A stretch of 5,002 nt of DNA from contig CAJKEB010000089.1 in assembly GCA_905198865.1 (NCBI GenBank), positions 1-5,002 on the forward strand. Reading direction: 5' to 3'. The DNA is from an uncultured Eubacteriales bacterium. GTDB lineage: Bacteria; Bacillota; Clostridia; Monoglobales; Monoglobaceae. The notes under the pieces were generated by a model. That model worked only from the letters and a program-made list of their open reading frames with translations. It was not told the origin of the DNA and ran no database searches. Numbering within the stretch: position 1 is the first letter of the stretch; each line of letters begins with the position of its first letter. The position numbers were made by a program, and so were the translations under genes. This document shows positions 1 to 4,809 of the stretch, in pieces.

Positions 1-43
1 CCGGGCTAGGCGGGCGGAACTGGGTCTGGCTTTATTAATTTAA

Positions 44-73
44 ACTATAATTTATTCGCCTCAGCAACGTCAA
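44..73 (-). promoter_or_regulatory. Sigma-A-type promoter reading off the left edge
   Basis: Read on the minus strand, TTGACG (68-73) is followed after 18 nt by TATAGT (44-49). Each hexamer matches the consensus at 5 of 6 positions. Transcription would start near position 37 and run leftward out of the window, into a 30-base stretch that is about 77% G+C. The promoter lies just past the permease stop codon, so it would drive a separate downstream gene or RNA. No start codon for a following gene is visible before the edge. Confidence 0.5.
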
Positions 74-88
74 TGCGTCAAAAAAATA

Positions 89-895
89 TTACACATAATC
101 CGCAAGCGAATTCTTCACTTTACGAAACAGCACATATCCGGCACCGCAGAGCGCCAATGTCACACACCAGAAATATAAAGTATAGCACGGCATATCAAGC
201 GGTGACGCGCCGTACAGTATCGTATTCCTGAAGCCCTCGGTTATATAAGTTATCGGGTTTACTGCCATAATAATCATGCCAAGCCTTGAATCAATTCCGG
301 AAATATCCCAGAAAAGAGGCGTCAGCCAATACCCTATCTGCACCGCAACCCCTATTATGCTGCGTATATCTCTGATAAAAACTGTCAGCACCGAGAGCAG
401 TGTTCCGAAAGCCAGAATAAATATAAATTCAGCCGTCATATAATAAATTACCCATAAATCCTTAGGCTTAAACGAATACCCAAAATAAAGACTCATGCAC
501 ATAAGAAGAATAACAAAAAATATATTTACCCTTAAATTTGAAATCACCCGAACAAGAGGCAAAGCGCCGGTATCAAACTTTACCTTCTTCACCAAGTACG
601 AATAATCAATCATCACAGAAGCCGTTCCCGGCAGAGCGTCGCACAAAAAGAAATACGGAACCAGAGCGGAAACCAGCCATAATATATAAGGAACATTTTC
701 ATTCCCGTTTGCACTAACATTGCTTTTTAGCGCAACCTGAAACACAAACCAGTAAAGAACAACCGTTACACACGGATATATAAAAGCCCAAAGTACGCCG
801 AGAAAATTCCCGGCGTACCTTGACTTAAAATCATTTTCAGACAGTGCAAGAATATTACTGAGCTTTGATATAATTTGCTTTAATTTAATATTCAT
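89..895 (-). CDS. ABC-2 type polysaccharide/teichoic acid export permease (TagG/Wzm/RfbA-like)
   Basis: Integral membrane subunit of an ABC exporter that moves lipid-linked glycan (teichoic acid, O-antigen-like or other surface polysaccharide) across the cytoplasmic membrane. With the chosen start it has 268 residues, the usual family size. Near the N-terminus is the family signature DFKSRYAGNFLGVLWAFIYP (about residues 22-41), followed by roughly six hydrophobic spans (about 30-54, 68-88, 117-139, 146-172, 180-196, 237-257). The segment VFIRDIRSIIG and a late NPITYITEGFRN motif are also typical of TagG/Wzm proteins, as is the basic C-terminal end. An ATG three codons upstream (904) sits directly against the Shine-Dalgarno sequence, so 895 is preferred. 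It lies 36 nt after galU and is probably co-transcribed with it. The ATPase partner (TagH/Wzt type) that such permeases need is not visible in the 88 nt downstream. Substrate cannot be assigned from sequence. Confidence 0.9.
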   Translation of the reverse strand: MNIKLKQIISKLSNILALSENDFKSRYAGNFLGVLWAFIYPCVTVVLYWFVFQVALKSNVSANGNENVPYILWLVSALVPYFFLCDALPGTASVMIDYSYLVKKVKFDTGALPLVRVISNLRVNIFFVILLMCMSLYFGYSFKPKDLWVIYYMTAEFIFILAFGTLLSVLTVFIRDIRSIIGVAVQIGYWLTPLFWDISGIDSRLGMIIMAVNPITYITEGFRNTILYGASPLDMPCYTLYFWCVTLALCGAGYVLFRKVKNSLADYV

Positions 896-904
896 ATATC
901 TCAT

Positions 905-910
905 TTCCTA
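905..910 (-). promoter_or_regulatory. Ribosome-binding site deciding the permease start
   Basis: The minus strand reads TAGGAA here. It is about 9 nt from the ATG at 895 but touches the ATG at 904 with no spacer, so the downstream start is the workable one. Confidence 0.6.
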
Positions 911-931
911 CTTCCTGCACCCGCAAAAATA

Positions 932-1810
932 TTAATCTATAACTGTTTTAAGATATGCCTTAAAGCTATCCTTTAAATCATCACGTCTCAGCGCATATTC
1001 AACCGTTGCTTCGAGGAATCCGAGCCTGTCGCCCACATCATATCTGCGTCCCTCAAAATCATAAGCAAACATCGGCTGCTCCTTTGCCAGAGCCTTAAGT
1101 GCGTCAGTGAGCTGAATTTCTCCGCCGGCGCCCGGTTTTGTGTTCTCGAGCTTGTCGAATATTTCAGGAGTGATTACATATCTTCCCAAAACCGCAACAT
1201 CTGTCGGAGCCTCCTCAGGCTTTGGCTTTTCAATCATATCATCAACCGTGTACAGTCTGTCGCCTATCTTCTCACCGTCAACACAACCGTACTTGCAGAT
1301 GTTCTCATGTGCTACAGTCTGAACGCCGAGAACGCTTCCGCCCTTTTCGTTATACACATCGATAAGTTGTTTGAGGCACGGTTTTCCTTCATTATATACC
1401 ACATCATCGCCGAGCAGTACCGCAAACGGTTCATCACCGACAAACGCCTTTGCACACAACACGGCATGACCGAGACCCTTGGCTTCCTTCTGCCTTACCG
1501 AAACGACCTCTACCATATCCGAAATCGCCTTGATTTGATTGAGGTATTCGGTCTTTCCGCCCTTTTCAAGCAGAGCTTCAAGCTCAAGCGTTCTGTCAAA
1601 GTGGTCTTCAATTGCCTTTTTTGTGTGGCTTGTGATAAGACAAATCTGCTCAATTCCCGAATTTACGGCTTCTTCTACTATGTACTGGATTGTCGGCGTA
1701 TCAACAATAGGCAGCATCTCCTTTGGCATCGCCTTTGTTGCCGGTAAAAACCTTGTTCCCCAGCCCGCCGCAGGAATTACCGCTTTACGAACCTTTTTAA
1801 AATCTCCCAT
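932..1810 (-). CDS. galU: UTP-glucose-1-phosphate uridylyltransferase
   Basis: Cytoplasmic enzyme that makes UDP-glucose and pyrophosphate from UTP and glucose-1-phosphate, supplying glucosyl donors for surface glycans, glycolipids and teichoic acid modification. With the ATG at 1810 the protein is 292 residues, normal for bacterial GalU. The nucleotide-binding signature AAGWGTRFLPATK runs from about residue 14 to 26 and is followed by PKEMLP. QKEAKGLGHA is at 107-116, the LLGDD metal/nucleotide region at 132-136, EKP at 194-196, GGEIQLTD at 229-236 and YDVGD at 257-261. All expected motifs are present and the frame is intact. A TTG 18 nt upstream is in frame but lies within the ribosome-binding region, so it is unlikely to be used. 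The gene lies 69 nt after the ttcA-like gene and 36 nt before the export permease, which suggests a role in surface polysaccharide supply. The bacterial GalU family assignment is secure; the specific pathway is inferred. Confidence 0.96.
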   Translation of the reverse strand: MGDFKKVRKAVIPAAGWGTRFLPATKAMPKEMLPIVDTPTIQYIVEEAVNSGIEQICLITSHTKKAIEDHFDRTLELEALLEKGGKTEYLNQIKAISDMVEVVSVRQKEAKGLGHAVLCAKAFVGDEPFAVLLGDDVVYNEGKPCLKQLIDVYNEKGGSVLGVQTVAHENICKYGCVDGEKIGDRLYTVDDMIEKPKPEEAPTDVAVLGRYVITPEIFDKLENTKPGAGGEIQLTDALKALAKEQPMFAYDFEGRRYDVGDRLGFLEATVEYALRRDDLKDSFKAYLKTVID

Positions 1811-1818
1811 TTTACTTT

Positions 1819-1824
1819 CTCCTC
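1819..1824 (-). promoter_or_regulatory. Ribosome-binding site deciding the galU start
   Basis: The minus strand reads GAGGAG, 8 nt before the ATG at 1810. A longer reading frame starting at TTG (1828) would put this site inside the coding sequence, which supports the shorter protein. Confidence 0.75.
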
Positions 1825-1844
1825 TCAAAATCTTTTATTTTTCA

Positions 1845-1850
1845 ATTATA
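1845..1850 (-). promoter_or_regulatory. Possible -10 element in the ttcA-galU gap
   Basis: A perfect TATAAT on the minus strand lies 35 nt before the galU start. No convincing -35 hexamer is present at 16-18 nt upstream (ATTCCG or TTCCGG). galU may have its own weak or activator-dependent promoter in addition to read-through from the upstream gene. Confidence 0.3.
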
Positions 1851-1879
1851 CGATCAAAAGACCGATCCGGAATGTATAC

Positions 1880-2611
1880 TCACTTTATTTCCCAATCAGG
1901 AAGACCTGTTTGAATTGCGTTCATCATTTTCTTCTTGAAAAACTTATCGGATTTTCTGTGCTCGCTTATAAACTCTTTCATATCCTGCCGTTTTGATTTT
2001 CCGTCCATGGGACAAGGATTAAACACAACCGGAAGCTCTGCACGCCGGGCATAGCTCTTTATGTCGCCTTCATTGACGTAAATCATTGGACGAATAACGT
2101 GAATATTACGTCTTGACAAGTATGTAACCGGCGAAAAACAACCAAGTCTGCCCTCATAAAACAGCGACAGAAAAAAAGTTTCAATGACGTCCTCATTATG
2201 ATGACCGAGCGCTACTTTGTTACAGCCGTTTTGAACAGCAAGGTCATTCACTCCGCCACGCCGCATCTTTGCGCAGAGCGAGCATGGGTTTGATTCCTTT
2301 CGTATATCAAAGACAACCTCAGCAATATCGGTTTTCTGCAAAATGTACTCAACGCCCAAACCGTCGCACAGATTTTGAACTCCGGAAAAGTCCATACCTT
2401 CATAACCCATATCAAGCGAGATGGCAATGACCTCAAACTTTTTCGGATAAAACCTTTTAAGCGCCGCCAATGCAGAAAGCAAGGTCAAACTATCCTTACC
2501 GCCCGACACTCCGACAGCAATTCTGTCACCGTCGTCAATCATGTGATAATCATCAACCGCACGTCTTGTGCGGCTTAAAATCTTTCGCATTAATATATGC
2601 CGCTCCCTCAT
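1880..2611 (-). CDS. ttcA: TtcA-family tRNA 2-thiocytidine synthetase (PP-loop ATPase)
   Basis: Predicted cytoplasmic enzyme that activates a tRNA cytidine with ATP and replaces its oxygen with sulfur (2-thiocytidine at position 32 in characterised TtcA). The PP-loop SGGKDS is at residues 36-41. A CxxC pair (Cys110, Cys113) in NPCSLCAKMRRG and a later Cys200 in NPCPMDG match the three-cysteine pattern that binds the iron-sulfur cluster in TtcA. LGHHNED at 135-141 and IRP at 173-175 are also family motifs. The 243-residue length is normal for short Firmicutes members. Start choice is open: ATG 2611 has GAGGAG 13 nt upstream, while ATG 2590 has a weaker AGGGAG 12 nt upstream and would give a 236-residue protein starting MRKILSRTRRAVDDY, which resembles how I remember related proteins beginning. 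It has its own promoter and a folded leader. The exact tRNA target in Firmicutes homologues is less certain than the family. Confidence 0.85.
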   Translation of the reverse strand: MRERHILMRKILSRTRRAVDDYHMIDDGDRIAVGVSGGKDSLTLLSALAALKRFYPKKFEVIAISLDMGYEGMDFSGVQNLCDGLGVEYILQKTDIAEVVFDIRKESNPCSLCAKMRRGGVNDLAVQNGCNKVALGHHNEDVIETFFLSLFYEGRLGCFSPVTYLSRRNIHVIRPMIYVNEGDIKSYARRAELPVVFNPCPMDGKSKRQDMKEFISEHRKSDKFFKKKMMNAIQTGLPDWEIK

Positions 2612-2618
2612 CGCACAG

Positions 2619-2665
2619 GGATAACTCCTCTTCCCGAAACGCTTGCGTCTCGGAGCACCTTATCC
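2619..2665 (-). promoter_or_regulatory. Structured 5' leader hairpin of the ttcA-like gene
   Basis: In the minus-strand transcript GGAUAA (from 2665) pairs perfectly with UUAUCC (to 2619). Inside it, CCGAGACG (2653-2646) pairs with CGUUUCGG (2641-2634) around a CAAG loop, with one G-U pair. The GAGGAG ribosome-binding site (2630-2625) lies inside the outer stem and could also pair with CUCC (2655-2652). The fold would therefore affect initiation at 2611. No known riboswitch class is recognised. Confidence 0.4.
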
Positions 2666-2685
2666 TCTATTTTCTTTATTTTATT

Positions 2686-2714
2686 ATTTTAACACATAAT
2701 AGCTGTTTTCGCAA
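2686..2714 (-). promoter_or_regulatory. Promoter of the ttcA-like gene (extended -10)
   Basis: On the minus strand, TTGCGA (2709-2714) is separated by 17 nt from TAAAAT (2686-2691). The -10 is preceded by TGT, giving an extended -10 element. This predicts a leader of about 70 nt carrying the hairpin at 2619-2665, and transcription through ttcA and possibly galU and the permease. Confidence 0.5.
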
Positions 2715-2833
2715 CTGATTTTTAAAACTTATCAAATAAATTTGCAGATATTTCGCAGTGGGAAGCAACCTCACCTATAAAACAATATAATCACCTGCAC
2801 CCTAGCAACAAAACAGTGCATTTTAAAGTTTTT

Positions 2834-2854
2834 TTATTTTTTAACAAAAAATAA
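2834..2854. repeat. AT-only inverted repeat in the divergent intergenic region
   Basis: TTATTTTTT and AAAAAATAA form a perfect 9-bp inverted repeat around AAC, just upstream of the rightward promoter's -35. It may act as an UP-element-like A/T tract or an operator, or mean nothing in such AT-rich sequence. The rest of 2715-2833 shows no gene, RNA or strong promoter that I can support. Confidence 0.3.
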
Positions 2855-2864
2855 CATTTTTAAG

Positions 2865-2893
2865 ATGAAATAGTTCCTGTAGTGTGATATAAT
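2865..2893 (+). promoter_or_regulatory. Promoter of the stalk-domain/CHAP gene pair (extended -10)
   Basis: A perfect TATAAT (2888-2893) is preceded by TGA, forming an extended -10. ATGAAA (2865-2870), 17 nt upstream, matches the -35 consensus at 4 of 6 positions. A start near 2900 would give a short leader with AAGGAG (2923-2928) placed 9 nt before the first ATG. Confidence 0.65.
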
Positions 2894-2937
2894 AAACTTG
2901 TATTTACAATAAAAACCAAAAGAAGGAGTGTTGATTT

Positions 2938-3543
2938 ATGAAAAAAACAAAAATAAGCGCAGCTATAATAATAGCTCTCGCATTGCTTACAGCAATTACC
3001 GGGGCTGCTGTGCTTGCAAGACAATCGGTTGATGTTTATCTCAACGGTCAGAAGCTTGACCTTGAAGTTCAGCCGTACATTGAGAATGACAGAACGATGG
3101 TTCCGGCAGCCACTTTCTGCGAAAAGATGGGATGGCTGGCGAACTGGGACGAAAATGAAAAATCCGTTAATTTTTATAACGGACAATATTCAGTTGATTT
3201 TGTGCTGGATACTGATTTTATGACTGTTTTTGACGAACACGACGGTTCCGTAACAGAAATTGCTTTAGACGCCCCGGCTTGTATTGACAGCGGCAGAATT
3301 ATGGTTCCTGTTCGCGCTTTGAGCGAAGCCTTTGGGACAACCGTGCTGTGGGATGAAGCAAATTCTATTGTAAGTCTGACAAATGCGATACCTGATACAG
3401 ATTACAGCAACGAAGAATATGATGCTGACGAAACAGCATCCGGACTGAATGTAAATGATGATACATATCAGGGTTTTGAAGACTTTAATTACAGCGATGA
3501 CTCCTATGATGATTTTGTCACTGATGAAGCTGTGACAGAATAA
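2938..3543 (+). CDS. Secreted stalk-domain protein (copper amine oxidase N-terminal-like) with acidic tail
   Basis: A 201-residue exported protein. Residues 1-27 look like a signal peptide or membrane anchor: MKKTK followed by a long Ala/Ile/Leu core ending VLA at 25-27. The body has two copies of the short motif typical of the copper amine oxidase N-terminal-like (stalk) domain: DRTMVPAATFCEKMGW...NWDENEKSVNF (about 51-79) and GRIMVPVRALSEAFGT...LWDEANSIVSL (about 119-147). Each carries one cysteine at or near it (Cys61, Cys115). Residues 153-201 are low complexity, with 18 Asp/Glu in 49 positions, several Tyr/Phe and no Lys or Arg. No LPXTG sorting signal or catalytic domain is seen, and despite the domain name no amine oxidase activity is implied. 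Such domains in clostridia are usually surface-display or ligand-binding modules. The start has AAGGAG 9 nt upstream, and the CHAP-SH3b gene follows after 63 nt, probably in one transcript. Confidence 0.85.
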   Translation: MKKTKISAAIIIALALLTAITGAAVLARQSVDVYLNGQKLDLEVQPYIENDRTMVPAATFCEKMGWLANWDENEKSVNFYNGQYSVDFVLDTDFMTVFDEHDGSVTEIALDAPACIDSGRIMVPVRALSEAFGTTVLWDEANSIVSLTNAIPDTDYSNEEYDADETASGLNVNDDTYQGFEDFNYSDDSYDDFVTDEAVTE

Positions 3544-3578
3544 AAAACCTCGTTACGCAAAAAACAACGCAGCTTTTT
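3543..3578 (+). terminator. Imperfect hairpin between the two secreted-protein genes
   Basis: AAAAA, CT and CGTT (3543-3554) pair with AACG, AG and TTTTT (3566-3578) around an 11-nt loop, with one C-C mismatch and one bulge. The core is short and GC-poor, so it would be a leaky terminator or processing site that lowers downstream expression. It could also be chance. Confidence 0.25.
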
Positions 3579-3606
3579 AGAATTAATAATTAAGGAGAGT
3601 AATAAT

Positions 3607-4395
3607 ATGAATTTTTTCAAAAAACACATTGCGGCCGCAGCAGCTGTTATAATAACTGTGACATCAGTTTTAATGCCGGTCAGTGCCGATGCCGCATTCT
3701 ATGAAAGATCCGGCGTTCCGTCAGTCGAAAACCTGAACTACTATAACACAAATTACAATCCGTTCTATACAAGTAATTTATGGAGCTGGTGTACATGGTA
3801 TACTTATGGCAGAGCAAGAGAAATTCTTGGCACAGAACCTAAGCTCTGCCGAGGCGCGGCGTCGGAATGGTATAATTACAATATCACAAACAACGCATAT
3901 CCCTACAGCAGTAATTACTATGCTGCCAAACAGGGGGCGGTTATGTGCTTCAAAAACCGTGTTGCAGTAGTGGAAACGGTCGCAGAAGACGGAAGTCCGG
4001 AATATATTTCGGGTACAGGAACATCAACGCTTCGCACAGCCGAATTTAATGTTGAAAAGTGGCCGGCGTCAAGACCGTTTTATTTCGGAGTGCCGTGGGG
4101 CAAAGAAGATTTTGTGGGATATATATATATTACAAGCGACGTTTCAGTTTCCGCTCCTGCACAGGCTAATCCCGTTGCAGTCGGCGCAACCGAAACAGGC
4201 TATGTAACAATAGAGAGTGAGAGACTTAACGTAAGAAGCGCTCCGCAAATTGCGGATAATAATATCATCGGCTCACTGCCGCCGAGAGCAACCGTTGCAA
4301 TTTTCCCGGATAAGTCAATCAACGGTTGGTATTACATAAAGTACGGCAGCCTTGAAGGCTATGTCTCCGGCAAATACATAAGCCTTGTACAATAA
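3607..4395 (+). CDS. Secreted CHAP-SH3b protein, probable catalytically dead CHAP domain
   Basis: A 262-residue exported protein. Residues 1-29 form a signal peptide (MNFFKKH, hydrophobic core, predicted cleavage after VSADA). A CHAP-like domain spans about 52-175: WSWCTWYTYGRA holds the usual nucleophile Cys62, GAASEWYN the second motif, and KQGAVMCFKNRVAVVETV the strand where active members have a GHVAVVE-type motif. Here that His position is Arg118, and the usual SES/SEN-type acid site reads SGTG (135-138). The only histidine in the whole protein is His7, in the signal peptide. A bacterial SH3 domain follows at about 198-262 (LNVRSAP, GWYYIKYG, GYVSGKYISL), which commonly binds cell-wall peptides. 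CHAP domains usually cleave peptidoglycan as amidases or endopeptidases; this one more likely binds wall. AAGGAG lies 9 nt before the ATG. The partner gene upstream encodes another exported protein. Domain identity is solid; loss of activity is inferred. Confidence 0.88.
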   Translation: MNFFKKHIAAAAAVIITVTSVLMPVSADAAFYERSGVPSVENLNYYNTNYNPFYTSNLWSWCTWYTYGRAREILGTEPKLCRGAASEWYNYNITNNAYPYSSNYYAAKQGAVMCFKNRVAVVETVAEDGSPEYISGTGTSTLRTAEFNVEKWPASRPFYFGVPWGKEDFVGYIYITSDVSVSAPAQANPVAVGATETGYVTIESERLNVRSAPQIADNNIIGSLPPRATVAIFPDKSINGWYYIKYGSLEGYVSGKYISLVQ

Positions 4396-4409
4396 TTTCA
4401 TAAAAGCCA

Positions 4410-4441
4410 AGTGAGGACGAAATTATAACTTCGTCCTCACT
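4410..4441 (+). terminator. Perfect 12-bp hairpin after the CHAP-SH3b gene
   Basis: AGTGAGGACGAA (4410-4421) pairs perfectly with TTCGTCCTCACT (4430-4441) around an 8-nt loop, 15 nt after the stop codon. No proper T-run follows on the plus strand (GCATATTATAAC), so it may be a U-poor terminator or a 3'-end-stabilising structure. On the minus strand a short TTTTAT follows a few bases after the stem, so some bidirectional action is possible. Confidence 0.6.
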
Positions 4442-4467
4442 GCATATTATAACATATAAATCTTTTA

Positions 4468-4648
4468 AGCCGAGCGCTCCGCCACGGCTGCGCCGAATAA
4501 TAACACAGTCGCATATCCGAAAAAAGTTGGAAGCGCCGCGAAGCCGTTATGCCCGCGCTTGCAAGGGCGTAGGCGCAGCAAGCGTGACTTTTTTCGGAAA
4601 AGGAGGAACAGTGACGCGAGTGACTGATTTTTTATGCAATAAAAAATC
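4468..4648. repeat. GC-rich palindromic intergenic element
   Basis: This block is about 58% G+C over 4468-4625, unlike its AT-rich flanks, and is densely self-complementary. CCGAAAAAAGT (4517-4527) pairs perfectly with ACTTTTTTCGG (4587-4597). Inside it, GCGCC (4533-4537) can pair with GGCGC (4572-4576) and GCCC (4551-4554) with GGGC (4565-4568); alternatively CGCTTGC (4556-4562) pairs with GCAAGCG (4578-4584). Outside it, CAGTC (4506-4510) pairs with GACTG (4622-4626). AGCCG/CGGCT (4468-4472, 4485-4489) forms a left stem-loop, and GATTTTTTAT/ATAAAAAATC (4626-4635, 4639-4648) a right one. Short open frames cross it on both strands but have no good ribosome-binding site or recognisable domain. 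It resembles a dispersed palindromic repeat or a structured RNA more than a gene; copy number cannot be judged from one window. Confidence 0.5.
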
Positions 4649-4671
4649 GGAACAAGCAAAACTTGTTCCGA
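4641..4671 (-). terminator. Rho-independent terminator of the tRNA locus
   Basis: On the minus strand a perfect 10-bp stem (arms 4662-4671 and 4647-4656, including CGGAACAAG and CTTGTTCCG) with a 5-nt loop is followed by a run of six T (4646-4641). It begins about 2 nt after the encoded CCA of the tRNA fragment, as expected for the original tRNA-Lys gene's own terminator. Its last bases overlap the adjoining AT hairpin, which may let it work in both directions. Confidence 0.8.
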
Positions 4672-4673
4672 CG

Positions 4674-4718
4674 TGGTACACCTTCGGGGATTCGAACCCC
4701 GGACACCCTGATTAAGAG
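4674..4718 (-). pseudogene. 3' half of tRNA-Lys(CUU), truncated at the anticodon loop
   Basis: Read on the minus strand, the segment gives a tRNA 3' half in order: anticodon loop CTCTTAA (4718-4712, anticodon CTT at 4716-4714), 3' anticodon stem TCAGG (4711-4707), a 5-nt variable loop, a perfect T arm CGGGG-TTCGAAT-CCCCG (4701-4685), acceptor strand AAGGTGT (4684-4678), discriminator A and encoded CCA (4676-4674). The 5' half is missing: the next bases read GCGTT where CCTGA would be needed, and no matching 5' acceptor (ACACCTT) or D-arm (TAGCTCAG-like) appears in the remaining 284 bases. It is followed by a normal terminator, so it was once the end of a working gene. The fragment itself cannot make a functional tRNA. 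The anticodon assignment is clear; the identity as lysine follows from it. Confidence 0.85.
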
Positions 4719-4725
4719 AACGCTA
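4707..4725. other. Probable integration junction (attL/attR core) at the anticodon stem-loop
   Basis: Identity to a tRNA ends exactly at the 5' side of the anticodon loop, where many tyrosine recombinases exchange strands, using the anticodon stem as their inverted core arms. The left arm is the tRNA stem (TCAGG on the minus strand); the right arm (GCGTT) would come from the inserted element. Tracts to the left look chromosomal (the tRNA's own terminator) and those to the right are AT-rich and gene-poor. No integrase is in the window, so the direction and nature of the element are inferred. Confidence 0.6.
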
Positions 4726-4809
4726 CATAACTTGTTAGTCAATATTATATTTATTTGTTTTGTCTTATTGTGCACCTTTGAAAATACCGTGATAGCGTTG
4801 ATCAAGAGA
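4719..4809. repeat. Repeats next to the tRNA junction
   Basis: TGATTAAGAGA (4709-4719) recurs as TGATCAAGAGA (4799-4809), in the same orientation with one mismatch. Between them, AACGCTA (4719-4725) is inverted as TAGCGTT (4793-4799). The arrangement is therefore core, AACGCTA, about 67 nt of spacer, TAGCGTT, core-like copy. It may represent recombinase or excisionase binding sites, or a trace of an earlier insertion. Confidence 0.4.

Noticed and set aside
1140..1913. Plus-strand open frames inside galU and into the ttcA gap
   Set aside because: They are antisense shadows of galU, which has all family motifs on the minus strand.
2786..2791. Second TATAAT on the plus strand in the divergent region
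   Set aside because: No acceptable -35 at 16-18 nt and no extended -10; the site at 2888-2893 is far better placed for the gene.
2860..3186. Minus-strand 108-residue frame across the stalk gene start
   Set aside because: It overlaps the strong plus-strand promoter, ribosome-binding site and signal peptide of the stalk-domain gene and shows no features of its own.
4465..4715. Short open frames on both strands (4465-4659 minus, 4527-4715 plus)
   Set aside because: They run through the palindromic element and into the tRNA fragment and its terminator, lack good ribosome-binding sites, and have arginine/cysteine/alanine-rich composition typical of translated GC-rich repeats.
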